This document shows positions 1 through 12,300 of a DNA stretch of 64,000 nt, one piece after another. The position numbers and the translations under genes are program-made. Each line of letters begins with the position of its first letter. Within the stretch, counting starts at the first letter, position 1. The stretch comes from Dipteris shenzhenensis (taxonomy: Eukaryota > Polypodiophyta > Polypodiopsida > Gleicheniales): the NCBI GenBank assembly GCA_047967505.1, contig CM106538.1; one strand, written 5' to 3'. The notes beneath the pieces were generated by a model. The model had not been told where the DNA came from, searched no databases, and saw nothing but the letters and a program-made list of their open reading frames with translations.

Positions 1-160
1 CTTTTGTAGAATTGTCATGTTTTCTTAGCTATCTTAAGTCGATAGCCAATAATATATGACTAATGCATATCTTCTAACATTCAGAATGTTCCTATATAAC
101 GTTCAAAGAATAAATAATTTGACCTCCTGTCCTAAACTTTCTACAATGTTTAGTATGGAG

Positions 161-161
<1 letters not shown>

Positions 162-210
<49 letters not shown>

Positions 211-218
211 CCCCCCCC
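162..218. repeat. (TC)n microsatellite followed by a C11 run
   Basis: About 22 TC dinucleotides run from 163 to 208 and lead directly into a run of eleven C. The short frame that reads Leu-Ser repeats across it is an artefact of the microsatellite. Confidence 0.97.
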
Positions 219-244
219 AAAATCCAAATTATATTTAAGGAAAA

Positions 245-1229
245 TTGTGGTTCCCTATTGATTTACATGCATCCATACTGAAGGATGTCTACATGTGGTT
301 ATGTAACAAATCAAACAGAAGAAGTCCATGTACCCAATATATCATCGGTCAGAAACTTAACAAATTGTCTATTGTATTGGATCTCAATGGACTTCTTTTA
401 CAATGCTACTTATCAAATTCAACAAATAATGAAAGTGTATACATGGGCAAACAATGGTTGGTACTTTGGTCGGGCTGTATGCAATTTCTTGATGCTTTAG
501 TTGACAACTTTCAAGTTGGTATTTGGTCAACAGCTATGCACAAGAATGTAATGGGAATTATTGAGTGTCTACAATATCATGTAGGGAAGAAATTATCTTT
601 TTTAATGGTGTGAAGCCAGGAACAATGCTGCGTACATCTAGGGGAAAAGGTATCTAGACTAGATAAGATGGGAGTGGAAGCAATGTTCAAGCCTTTGACA
701 CTTGTTTGGAACCAATGGGCTAATATTTGCAAGCATGACAGAACCATCCTCATCGAGCATAGTCCATACAAAGGGTGTCTTAGCGTAGTAGGGAATTGCA
801 TTTTTCCAACAACATTCAATTATGATCATAAGGATTTAGTTTTGATTAATGAGCTACTACCCTTCTTATTTCATCTGGATGTAGCAGTGGGATGTGCGTG
901 ACGTGATTAACTTTGACAGATATGGTCAATCACTAATGGAATTTGGACACCCCTTGTATCCCCATTGCATGAATGTAATTATTGAATGGAATACAATCAA
1001 TAGTGAGGGAGATCAAGACACTTCTTCAACCAAATCCAATGTCAAAGGTGATGAGCATGAAAAGGGCGTGACATATAATTTTGAAGTCCCATCAAATACA
1101 CAAACACCATTTGTACGTATTTCTGAAAATCCACCTATTTTCTTAAGTTCATCAAATGTGTCAAAATTGAGAGGAATTAGTCGTGTGTCTACTTTAAAAG
1201 ACATGGAGGCCATGCACATTGCTCAATAA
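245..1229 (+). pseudogene. FCP1/NLI-type phosphatase domain, decayed
   Basis: Reads as an FCP1-like (HAD superfamily) protein phosphatase domain, the kind that dephosphorylates Ser/Thr on nuclear substrates such as the RNA polymerase II tail. At 365-400 it reads LSIVLDLNGLLLQ, matching the catalytic strand where plant FCP-like proteins have DLxGLL. At about 470-560 it reads GCMQFLDALVDNFQVGIWST, matching the conserved block with GIWSTA. At 740-800 it reads TILIEHSPYKG, matching the family's DD/DSPYK block, with the second acidic residue changed to His. A TGA at 611-613 interrupts one continuous frame, at a place where the family normally has Trp. A +1 shift near 885-893 moves the end of the domain into another frame (RDVINFDRYGQ). 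No ATG opens the frame near 245, so the 5' end is missing or in another exon. Known: domain family. Inference: inactive gene copy. Confidence 0.72.
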
Positions 1230-1496
1230 TTGGGATATGAGAAACCATTCATTAATGGTGTTGCAACAAAGCGGTATTTAGGACAACTCCAAAGCCTTTA
1301 TTTACAAAAATGATTGATGTAATATATTCAAGTGTGATGTATAAGAGATCTTGTACAGTGGATCATTTTAATTCAATAATATATTATCTTGTATTAGTCT
1401 CTAGACTTGATTTCATTCTTGCATTTGTGATGTTTACTAGATTGAAAGACAGGAAAAGGAGAAGTATGTGTGCTATGCAAATATATTATTGATGAC

Positions 1497-1986
1497 GATG
1501 AGTTCAAACTGTCTACCTTACCACTCCAAGTTCACAATAATTTCTATGTGAGGGGGATCCCTTTCATGATCAATGATTCAACAATTATTGGAGCTGGCCT
1601 TGGCTTATTTGCCCTCAAAACCATTGAAATCAGAAAAACTATTCTATGATATGGAGGACCAAAGTATAAACATTTTGATTGGAGGACTTTATGCTCATTA
1701 AACCATAGAGCACTAAAATACTCTATTCTTGAAGACCCAAGAGTTGATGGTGAAGAGAATCAAGTGTATATTATTGGTGATGTACATGATGGTAATGTGG
1801 GAGGGCTACATAAACAATTGTAGAGACTTCTTTGAGTATGAAAATGTATGCTATGTGTACTCACCCACCCTAGAACCATGTTATTCTTGCGAGCCTAATA
1901 ATGAGGCCACATATGGAAACATTACTTTACAAACAACTCGTGATATCGATGTAAGGGAGGAAATTTTGGCAAACTATGACTTTTAA
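1497..1986 (+). pseudogene. SET-domain coding remnant downstream of the FCP1-like domain
   Basis: SET domains are lysine methyltransferase folds. From 1497 a frame reads IIGAGLGLFALKTIEI followed, after a TGA near 1650, by YGG, the GxGLFA...YGG start typical of SET domains. The same frame continues to IIGDVHDGNVGG near 1800. A frameshift then leads into GYINNCRDFF, CEPNNEATYG and finally REEILANYDF, which correspond to the cofactor and substrate loop (normally R-x-x-NHSC-x-PN) and the closing EE(I/L)xxxY motif. The usual NHSC is not preserved. It lies 270 bp after the FCP1-like remnant on the same strand, so the two may be parts of one former gene or two neighbouring captured fragments. It ends in TAA at 1984-1986. 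Confidence 0.6.
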
Positions 1987-2729
1987 TTTAAAAAATTTGT
2001 CATTAATTTTGTCAAGGGGGATCATTTCCTACAATTTGTCCCTATTATACATATTAGAAAATGATGTGATATCAAAAGGCATGAATTGTGAGGGCATTTG
2101 AATTGATTCTAAACACCACTTTTTGTGAGTCTTGGTGTTATGTAAACTCATCGTATTAATAATCCAATATTGAACAAAGTAACACATATTCACACTGCTT
2201 AGTGTGTGAACTTTGATCATGTGCGATTTTATTTGGCCATGTGGTGTAGTTTAAGCTCACATGCAAATGTAAGTCCAATACTATTCTCCATTAAATCCAC
2301 AAGATGTGCACAATTTCTTAGTACATTGTGGAAAGCTATTGATCGATGTATTGCTTTCGTTTATGTTTTGTATGTTCTATATTTAAAAAAAATCTATATT
2401 AGGGAATTTGGGAATTCGAAAATGGGACTTGGGAGATTCCCAAATTTTGCAATACGGTGTTATAGCAAAAATTTATGAGCAAATTAGTGCGAAAAGGGGC
2501 CCACACAAGGGCACAAATCAATGAGTGTTAGGGATGCCAAAATGGTGTGAAATGGGTTGGAAAATTTTCTCATAGCATGGTGTTTTGGTGTGTAAAACGG
2601 CAGTTCAAACTAGGTTCAATTTGGCAGCCAAATGGGCGAGTTACGAAGGGTTAAATTGGCATGAAATGTGGCCCTTTTTGGGTTTGGGGGGTTCTTTGGG
2701 CAAAAGTATGGTGTGAATGGACTTTAGTG
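1987..2729. other. Non-coding, nothing recognised
   Basis: AT-rich sequence with short chance frames only. I see no domain, repeat or transposon end. Confidence 0.6.
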
Positions 2730-3010
2730 GGAGTTAACTAAACTAGGGGACTCCCAGTTAGTCTAACCGGCTAGTTACCCTAACTGGCTAGTTATCCTAA
2801 CTACCTAATTACTTTAACTAACTAGTTACTCTAACTATTAGTTAGAGGAACTACCAGTTACAAGGACAGTTACTCTAACCTAACTTAGTCAAAACTAACC
2901 TAGCTGTGGATCTAACTAACTACAATTAGTTGAACTAACTACACTACAGTTAGGCTAACCTAACCAGATCTTAACTAATGCACACTAGGTTAGCCTAACC
3001 TAACCTATAT
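2730..3010. repeat. TAACTA/AGTTA-rich low-complexity tract
   Basis: Short words such as CTAACTAACTAGTTA, GTTAGGCTAACC and CTAACCTAACC recur in both orientations, making a degenerate, partly self-complementary tract. The CTAACC words resemble interrupted telomere-like repeats but are not the plant TTTAGGG unit. Confidence 0.75.
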
Positions 3011-3227
3011 AGCTAACAAGGCTTTGTTTACTATATGTTGAATGTGCGCTTGTAGAGAGGTTGGTTGTAAGCCATGTTACAACCTCATGGGCATCACTGA
3101 GCTTTTCTTGAGGGAATGTGAATTGGTGTCTAAACAAAGCTTGCTTAATAACACCACCACATCCATCATGTTCACCCTTGCCATGACTAGACCCAAAAAA
3201 AATATGCATCATATATAGACCGGTCAA
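3000..3227 (-). pseudogene. Fragment of a transposon-type protein with an HGKGxxDG motif
   Basis: The minus strand encodes about 75 residues containing SSHGKGEHDGCGGVIKQALF and, downstream, KLSDAHEVVTWLTTNLS. HGK(G/S)xxDGxGGxxKR is a motif I associate with a family of multi-copy, uncharacterised transposon-like proteins found in many eukaryotes. It has no clear start and runs into the low-complexity tract on one side and the tRNA-like remnant on the other, so it is a fragment. The family assignment is from memory of the motif and is tentative. Confidence 0.4.
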
Positions 3228-3300
3228 GGATTTGAACCTTGAGACAAAGTAGAATCCACAGGCTAATTTAAATTAGGCAGAACCATTTAACCACACCCAA
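3218..3300 (-). repeat. tRNA-derived remnant (SINE-like Pol III promoter)
   Basis: On the minus strand GTGGTTAAATGG (3294-3283) resembles a Pol III A box, and GGTTCAAATCC (3238-3228) fits the B box. The B box sits in a T arm whose 5-bp stem TCAAG/CTTGA is perfect. The two boxes span 67 nt, slightly wide for a plain tRNA. The acceptor arms do not pair, so this is not a working tRNA. A SINE head or tRNA pseudogene is the likely origin. Confidence 0.45.
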
Positions 3301-3950
3301 AGTTATTTTATATTTTTTGCATGGGGATTTTCTTTTTTCAGCCATTCCCAAAGCAATAGAAAAGCATGCTACACAAATAAAGTGCTGTGTTTCCTATCAT
3401 CTGAAATGTAGAAATGGTATGTGCATTGCATTGACCTGGACTACTGTGAGTCACCAAGAAGATTGGCAGCAATCATAGAAGAATCAAGCAAATGACTATA
3501 TGTAATATGCATAAGAATTGTTATATGCTTGTTGTAACAATGAGTACCTTGTGTGCATCGTGTCTTAGGAAAAGTTGGCAAGGCACGTCCTGAACTGCTT
3601 ATCCTGCCTAGCTAGCAATGAAATTGTGAAGCACATACTTTGGGAAGGATTGAACTACATGACCTATAAACTCCCTTGGCTGAGTGCTCTTATACGACAG
3701 TAGCCATCTCTTTTATTGGATCCTTCAACATTGACATTTTCAAATCTCCTCCATTTTAGAGCAACATGATTGTCCTCCCTCTTTTCATTTGGATAGATAT
3801 GTAAGGTCTGCTTCTTCAGCTTTAGACTACAATGCTTGCATGTGCCACGAATGCAGCGATTCTACTCACGGTCTCCCTTTGGACAAACCATTGGCTCCCA
3901 CCAAGACCCTAGGCTACAAAACCTGGTCCCCCTTATAACACATGATGAGG
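3301..3950. other. Non-coding, nothing recognised
   Basis: No frame, repeat or transposon end that I can support. Confidence 0.5.
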
Positions 3951-3954
3951 ATCC

Positions 3955-4530
3955 AAGTGACAGTCACCATTTCAACTACAAGCCTGGTTTAGGATAGTCA
4001 TAATTTTAACTACTAGTCGATCTTATTTGATACAATCACATATAATGAATCTAATAATTGAACTAATCAAGCTACTAGCAAAACAAAAAAATTTCAACCA
4101 CCATGATGAGGTTTAGGACAGTCACCATTTCAACTACTGGCTTGGTTTAGGACAGTCACAATTTCAACCACTAGGTTGGATTAGGACACAGTCACAATTT
4201 CAATCACCGGGCTGGTTTAGGACACAATCACAAGTTCAACCATTGGGTTGGTTCAACCTGACGGTCTCAACTTCACATATTAGACAATAACAAGTATATT
4301 GCTTTTCATTTATGAATTTCACAATGAGAAAATAATAATATATTGCTTTTTATTTCTAAATTTCACAATTTAGGACAATAACAATATATTGCCATTCTAT
4401 TGCGAAATATATTGTTGTTAATTTTTGCTCAACCACACTAGTTTAAGACAAGCACATAACTGGTGTTTGTGTTGCGGTTGCATGATGTTCCAACCACTAG
4501 GCTGGTTTAGGACAATCACATTAAGTCCAA
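3955..4530. repeat. Degenerate tandem repeat, unit about 37 bp
   Basis: The phrase GGCTGGTTTAGGACAGTCAC followed by AATTTCAACCACTA recurs at about 3960, 3985, 4110, 4142, 4170, 4210 and again at 4490-4520. Within the gap (4270-4410) an AT-rich phrase ending in ATTTCACAAT recurs three times. Units differ by point changes and small indels, indicating an old array. Confidence 0.8.
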
Positions 4531-6440
4531 GCCAGCCTGGTTTAGAAATGAAACAAGTAAACTATCCCAAATCTCAATCACAAATAACCATCTGGCTAGT
4601 TTAGGCACCACTGGCCTGCATTGTATCAAGCATGTATATGATGTGCTCATCAAACACCATGCATTCGGTCCGCTTTTTATAGATTTTCTTTTTATTTGGA
4701 GAAACTCTCGTATTTTCATGCCAAAATGTCATCACTCTAGCAATGACTTTTGCACTTAGACTACTCTCCTTTTCCTACATTCTGTTGAAGCCCACAAACT
4801 TCTCCGATCGGTATGATTGTGCATTACTTTTGCTCTACATTCAACCGCTGAAGCCACATTGGTCCTTCTAATTGACAATATCTTCTATATTTTGCACCCA
4901 AGCCATTTCTCCTTTGTTTCAGTGGACACCAACATAGCTGATGTCACCCTCTTTGCAACTAGTTGATCTAAGTTGTGCATCCCTTTTACTTTTTATAGGC
5001 CATTTCTCAGGTTAGAGAGCATTGCCTCTTGGGCGTGCATCTCCCAAGGTGTTGATAGGGTTGTTACTCTACAAACTTTAGGATGCAAGCTAAAGCTTGT
5101 TAAGACTCGAGACTAGTATTCACCTGAATGGCCTGATGTTATTGTCTCTAATGCTTCCACCAATCATGACACCACAACTCATGTTCTTTGCTCTGATGGC
5201 AATGATCGAATGCATGCATCTGCAAATTGCTTCCTGTTGCTGCTGCTCTACAAGGATTCTTCTTTCTTCTCATTGTTTCTCCCTAGACAAACGTTGCAAA
5301 AGTGCCTTCCGTTTTCATTTCGATACAATGCCATTGCTTTCCTCGACCCGTAATCTGTTCCTTGAAGCTTTTCAACTTTGATGCCTCTATTTGCTTCTTT
5401 TGGAAGCCATGATGAGCTACATGTTGCCATTGACGCCATGGCCACAATCAATCTGGGATAGATCCAAAGAAGCTAGCTTGTGAGGCAAGCAAAGAATAGA
5501 AGACAACTTACCCGAAAGAAAACAATGCCAAACCAAAGTCTATGCAAGTTCATGCCAAGGTGCATGCGGATTGCAAGGCGGTTGCAAGACCGGGGCATGT
5601 TGCAAGTACTTAATATTCCAAGATTCGATGGGCGGGAGGTGTGAAAATTCAACATTGACACAAGTAGCAAAATTTTCCGCCATCAAGTTTCCCCCCTCCA
5701 ACGATACACATCAGCAGAATTGGACATCCCAAACAAGTGCAATGTGGCCTAAAATGCTTCAAAACATAAATAGGCCAAATGACATGCTATTGGGTTTGAT
5801 GCTGTGTATTATGAAATGCAATGACCTTTGGCGTGCTTGTGAGCCATGTAGCAAGCAAGTGCATGGAAAAAGAAACAATTCAAAATTGTAAATTTATTAA
5901 AAGATATTTGTACATGCACAAATTGCACATTTTCAACTTATTCCGTTTTAGGGTGAATCTAATATACCAATATCAACAACTATAAATATTTTAAAACCAC
6001 CATGCAGTAGTCACACTAGTTTGGATTCTAAATTTTTAATTTGATTTGGTTTTCAACAAATTAAAAAAAAGATATGGAGCTTGCCCTCAAATGGGTGTGC
6101 ATCACTTTAGCACAACATTGGAGGCCCATTAACCCATACCTACTAATGTTCTCATTTAGGTGTTTCCTTAGGTTGATGAGAAGCTCATATCTAGTGTACT
6201 TTTGAATGATTACTTGGTTGCATGTATGTACAAAATAAAATTTTGATGTTTTTGAATAAATTGATATTTCCTATACTCTTCAGAATGCATACTTCACATG
6301 TAACATAGCACTTGTAATGCTTTAATAGTCTTGTTCCAAGTTGTTATTCCATATTTTTGTGGTCTCATGTTCAAGTTTGAAATGTGTACTACAACTTGAA
6401 GACAAAGATTGCCGAAAACCATTGAGCAATGCATAACTTA
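4531..6440. other. Non-coding, nothing recognised
   Basis: Short frames on both strands show no family resemblance, low-complexity bias or conserved motif. Confidence 0.5.
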
Positions 6441-6456
6441 TGGATCATGCAAGATA

Positions 6457-6596
6457 CCTATATATAGAAAATTCCTTGAACCTCACCAAAAATGGCTACA
6501 CCCAAGCAAACAATGACCCACTATCTCTCTCTAATCCTCATCAGAAGCTCCACTACCTATAGTCAAGATACAAGCACATTAGGAACAATCAATTAA
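6457..6596 (+). promoter_or_regulatory. Possible TATA box followed by a 34-codon ORF
   Basis: CTATATATAG near 6458 lies about 30 bp before ATG at 6492, which has a plant-like start context (AAAATGGC). The frame runs 34 codons to TAA at 6594 and begins MATPKQTMTHYLSLILI, with a short hydrophobic stretch. It could be a first exon or pure chance. I recognise no product. Confidence 0.15.
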
Positions 6597-7141
6597 ATGA
6601 ATTATTGAATCGATTAGTCCCAATAGGATTGTGCTAAATATATGATAATCAATTATATTGTGCTCAATTTGATGGCTTGAAATCTCTCTCAATTACCCAT
6701 GCAATTACACAATTATGAAATCAATGTTCATACTCATGGATGATCTGTGGACAGAGAAAATTTGACGTATCAACCAAGCTAAAAGTACTTCAATTATTCA
6801 ATAAAAATGCTCATCCCGACCGAGCTTGTTGCCTTACAAAGACACAGGGACTAGCCACAAAACCTCTACCTCAATCATCGACACACATACTAAAAAGACA
6901 ACTCAATTCCATATCTAGATGCACTTAAATAACCGTCTAGGATAATCGCTTCATCACATGCTTGTCAGCAGTGTCGCCAAGCTCTGCGGAGGCACTAGAG
7001 GTTAAATGACCTTCCTATATTCGTCGATCTTAACACTCATGAAACTCAAAAGGTTTCTCTAAATCTCATAATCATTGGTAACATGACCTTGAAGTAACAA
7101 CTCAACCACTTTAAGACATTTGTTCGAGAATTCTTACAAGC

Positions 7142-7490
7142 AACTTATATAAAAATTTGGTGATTCAAAATCACCTCCTTTCAAGGTATAGAATAACTAG
7201 AATATATCTTTGTTGTAAAGTTAACTTCTCCTCAAAGAGATTGCAAATAAAACTTTTTGCAAGTGAAGACAAAACACAAAAGCATTTGAGCTTTTAGCTA
7301 GGTTTCTTAAAGTCTTTATGAAACTTCCAAGCTAAAGACTTGGATTGCAAATGAGCATTAAATACTTACCAAAAATTGGTGATTCAAATGCCCTTTCAAG
7401 ACATATAATAACTGGCATACATCTTTGTTGTAGAGTTAACTTCTACTTAAAGAGATTGCAAATAAAACTTTTGCTAATGAAGACAAAAAC
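7142..7490. repeat. Direct repeat of about 125 bp, two copies
   Basis: The segment at 7150-7272, beginning ATTTGGTGATTCAAA and ending TGAAGACAAAAC, recurs at 7372-7490 with about 10-15% differences. About 100 bp of unrelated sequence separates the copies. Confidence 0.8.
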
Positions 7491-8108
7491 ATTTACGCTT
7501 TTGGCTACATAAGAAATCACAAATTTTTGCTGAAATTTATGTAGCGATGTCTCGTCCCATGAAGAGAGAGAGCTACTACTTTCAGAGGTGCAAATCAGAG
7601 GAGTTCATAAAGCAAATAGATTCAAAAATGTCTATTTTCAATGTGATAAGAGACCTTGTACTCTTAAGGTTCTTCTACTTGAATAGCGAGCTTTGAAACT
7701 CTTTCACTGTGAAGAAAAAGTCCCCTTTGCAAGCTAGTAGGAAGGACTAAAATGCTAGCAATAACATGCCCTAACGAACTATAATAAAAGCGCTAACATT
7801 TTATTAGTGCAACAACGAGGGCTATTAAGGATGGCTCGCATTCCATACTAAGGTTTCTACCCATGTCTACATAATCAAAGATTTTTTGTTCCACATATTT
7901 CCAAGCAATCTCAAAATGATTCCAAATATTAAAGAGCACTCATAACTTGAGGTGACTTAAATGCAGGACTTAAATCAATCTTGTCAAAGATCAAAAGAAG
8001 AAAACATAGTGGTCATAAGCTCCTCTCCTAAGCTGGGAGTGCTTGAAGGATTTTAGAAACTTGTCAAATACACTTACAATTGAATGCAATGTTGATTTCT
8101 TACTTGAA

Positions 8109-9020
8109 GATCTTGAAAAGAAAAGTCAAAAGTATAGAAGTTTAAAACAATGTTAAGATTATGTCTTTAAAAAACATAAATAGAAAATTGTCCCAAAAAC
8201 AAAGTCAATCTCAAGAGGTATATCTTTCTGCTATAACCTCTATAGGTAAAATTTCTCTGAGTAAGGAAAATCACATGCATCAGTCTACAAGTGAATGCAA
8301 CGTTCCTATTATCATGACTATGGAATGGGGAGAATTAACACAAATCCCTTTTGGCTTTTGAACGTGATTTGAATTATGACATTTAAATAAGGAGAAATGT
8401 TCTTAGTCTTTGGATGAGATCTTGAAAAAAGAAGTCATAAGTATAGAAGTTTAAAACAATGTTAAAAACATAAATAGAAATTGTCCCAAAAACGTAAGTC
8501 AATCCAAGAGGTATAACTTTCTCTTATAACCTCTATAGGTAAAATTTCTCCGAGTAAGGAGAATCACATGTATCGGTCTAGAAGTGAATGCAACGTTCCT
8601 ATTATCATGACTATGGAATGGGGAGAATTAATACGAATCCCTTTTGGCTTTTGTACATGATTTGAATTATGACATTTAAATAAGGAGAAATGTTCTTAGT
8701 CTTTCGATGAGATCTTGAAAAGAGAAGTCATAAGTATAGAAGTTTAAAACAATGTTAAGATTATGTCTTTAAAAAACATAATTAGAAAATTGTCCCAAAA
8801 ACGTAAGTCAATCCAAGAGGTATAACTTTCTCTTATAACCTCTATAGGTAAAATTTCTATGAGTAAGGAGAATCACATGTATCGGTCTAGAAGTGAATGC
8901 AATGTTCCTATTATCATGACTATGGAATGGGGAGAACTAACACAAATCCCTTTTGGCTTTCGTACATGACTTGAATTATGACATTTTAAATAAGGAGAAA
9001 TGTTCTTAGTCTTTGGATGA
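8109..9020. repeat. Three tandem copies of a ~300-bp unit
   Basis: Units begin at 8109, 8418 and 8711 with GATCTTGAAAAG and end with TTCTTAGTCTTTGGATGA. Lengths are about 309, 293 and 310 bp and the copies are highly similar, so this is a recent local amplification. Small frames appear in several copies because the sequence is repeated; I see no sign of coding. Confidence 0.93.
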
Positions 9021-9373
9021 GTCCATAGGATTCTTTTGACTAGCTTTTTTACTCTTATGATGAGCCAACTTCCTAGGAAAGAGATAGGTATCCACAATAG
9101 GAAAACAATGAAGAGATTCAAAACCAGATTTTGCCATTACAGCATATAAAAGTCTTAAATCTCCAATCAAAGAATCCTTTTCATGGACTTTGTTATTTCA
9201 CTGGCATGCCCTTGCAAAGATATTAAAGCAATGTGATAAGTCTGACCTACATAAAACACACTACGTCTACGAATATTTTAGATAACCTATATTGCAATTT
9301 ATTGGGGATCCTTACGCTATTATTCCTTAGTCTCCCCTTTTATTTCTTCACTCTCATTGCTTTGATCTCGTTC
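9021..9373 (-). other. 3' flank of the PPR gene
   Basis: On the minus strand an AATAAA lies at 9344-9339, about 30 bp past the PPR stop, and could serve as a poly(A) signal. Nothing else is recognisable. Confidence 0.3.
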
Positions 9374-12300
9374 TCATCTGCCTACATGTGAACCTGCATA
9401 GATGTTAGACATCAAGACATAGGCTGCAGCATCCCTTTCATCCAATCGCACTGCATGTTCAAAGGCCTGCCTTCCAAGCTCCACATTACACCACTTTCGA
9501 CAGGCACCCAAAACAATATGCCACACCACAAGATTGGGTTGAAAAGGCATCTGCTCTACTATTGCCATTGCCGTATCTAATTGGCCTGCACGGCCAAGGA
9601 GATCAATAATGCAAGCGTGGTGCTCCATAGTTGGAATGATGCCATAGTCTGTGGTCATGAGCTCAAAATAGTTATGGCCCTTCTCCACTAAACCTGTGTG
9701 ACTGCATACAGTAAGAATACTAATGAAGGTGGCTGCATTTGGTTTTATGCTTTCTCTTTCCATTCTCTCAAGCAAATGGAAAACAGCTTTACTTTCCCCT
9801 AGCTGGGCATACCCTGCAATTAGCCCAGTCCACGAGACTACATCTCGAACAAGTAGCTTGTCAAACACTTCCTGTGCTTTTGCAAGCGAACCACTTTTGG
9901 CATACATGTCGACCAAGGTACTGCCAATACAAGGATCTGTTTCCAACTCTTGTCTGGCAATCTCAGCATGTATTTCTTGGCCCTTGTCTATGGATCCTAC
10001 GGTGCCACAAGCTTTCAAGTTGCAAACAAATGTAGCAGAATTTGGAGCAACTCCCTCCAGTTGCATCTGTTTGAAACAGCTCAGTGCTTCCTCACCAATT
10101 CCATGTTCAGAATATCCTGTTAGAAGTATGTTCCACAGCACTACATCTCGAGCTGACAGCTTGCCAAACACCTCCCGTGCTTTTGCAAGCATGCCACATT
10201 TGGCATACATGTCGACCAGGCTGCTGCCAACGACAGGATCTCTTTCCAGTTCCTGTCTGGCAATCTCAGCATGTATTTCTTGGCCCTTGTCTATGTCTCC
10301 TATGTCGCCACAAGCTTTCAAGCTGCAACCAAGAGTGACAGCATTCGGAGAAACCTCCTCCAGTTGCATTTGTTCGAAACAGTCCAGTGCCTCCTCACCA
10401 TGCCCGTGATCTGTATATCCTGCAATTAGTATGTTCCATGACACTATGCCATGAAATGGCAGCTTGTCAAAGATGTCCCGTGCAATTGCAAGAGAGCCAC
10501 ATTTGGCATACATGTCAACCAAGGTGCTGCCAACAAAAGGATCTCTTTCCAATTTTCGACTGGCAATCTCAGCATATATTTCTTGGCCCTTCTCTATGGC
10601 TCCCAAGGTGCCACAAGCTTTTAAGCTAGAAACAAATGTGACAACATCTGGAGTAGCTCCCTCCAGTTGCATCTGTTCAAAACAGTTCAGTGCTTCCTTA
10701 CCAAGCCCATGTTCAGCATAGGCGGCGATCAGTATGTTCCATGACACAACAGCTCGAGCTGGCAGCTTATCAAATACTTCCCGTGCTTTTGCAAGCAAGC
10801 CACATTTGGCATACATGTCTACCAAGGTGCTTCCAATGAAGAGATCTCTTTCCAAGTCCTGCCTGGCAATCTCAGCGTGTATTAGTCTGCCCTTGTCCAT
10901 GGCTCCTATGCTGCCACAAGCTTTCAAGCTACAAACGAAAGTAATAGCATCAGGAGTAATGCCCTGCACTTGCATCTGTTCAAAATAGTTCAGGGCTTCT
11001 TCACCAATCCCATGTTCAACATATCCTGCAATTAATGTGTTCCAGGACACTATATCCTGAACTGGCAGCTTGTCAAACACCTCCCTTGTTTTTGCAAAAG
11101 AGCCACATCTGGCATACATGTCGACCAAGGTGCTCCCGACAAATGATTCTCCTTCCAATTCCTGTCTGGCAATCTCCGCATGTATTTCTCGACCCTTATC
11201 TATGGCTCCTATGCTGCCACAAGCTTTCAAGCTGCAAACAAATGTTACAGCATCCGGAGGGATGCCCTCCAGTTTCATCTGTTTAAAACAGTGCAGTGCT
11301 TCCTCACCGAGGCCTTGTTCAGCATATCCTGCAATTAATATGTTCCATGCCACTTGATCTCGAACCGGCAGCTTGTCAAACACTTCCTGTGCTTTTGCAA
11401 GCAAGCCACATTTGGCATACATGTCGACCAAGGTGCTACCAACCAAAGGATCTCTATCCAATTCCTGTCTGACGACTTCAGCGTGTATTCCTTGGCCCCT
11501 TTCAATAGCTCCTATGCCGCAACAAGCTTTCAAGCCACAAACAAATGTAATAGAATTGGGAGGTACCCCATCCAGTTGCATTTGTTCAAAACAGTTGAGT
11601 GCTTCTTCGCCAAGCCCATGATCAGCATATCCAGCAATTAGTGCAGTCCATGAGACTACATTTCGAACGGGCAGTGTGTCAAACACTTCCTGTGCTTTTG
11701 CAAGCGATCGACATTTGGCATACATGTCAACCAAGGTGCTGCCAAGAAAAGGATCTCTTTCTAATTTCTGTCTGGCAATCTCAGCATGTATTTCTTGACC
11801 TCTTTTCACATCTTTCAGTCTCGCACAAGCCTTCAGTATGGCCACAAAGGTATACTTGCTAGGATGTACAGAGTCGTCTTTCATTTTCTGGTAAAAGGCG
11901 AGGGCGTGCTGTGATTTCCCACATTCGATATAGCCCATGATGAGAGAAGTCCAAGAATGCACATTCCGATCAACCAACCTTTGAAAGACTAACAGAGCGT
12001 TGCACATGCTTCCACATTCTACCAACACTGGGACAAGGTAGTTCCCCAGAGTCTTATGAGCTTCCAGCCCAATGTTGCACATGTAGGCATGCAAGCGCTT
12101 GGCATAAGCTAAATTTTTCTTTTTTCTGCATGACTGCAAGATGCATATAAAGTCTTCAACCGAAGGCAGCTGCGGACTCCGTTCCAGACAAGTACTTGCC
12201 TCCTCTAAGCTCAGTGCCTCCAAGCCAGCGTTCTCTCGCGATTCTTGTGCTTTAGACCCATTCACCTGCACTCTAAACCTCAAGCTGGGCTTCCAATGTC

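Noticed and set aside
2730-3010. Interstitial telomere repeat
   Set aside because: The words are CTAACC and TAACTA mixed in both orientations, not a run of the plant telomere unit.
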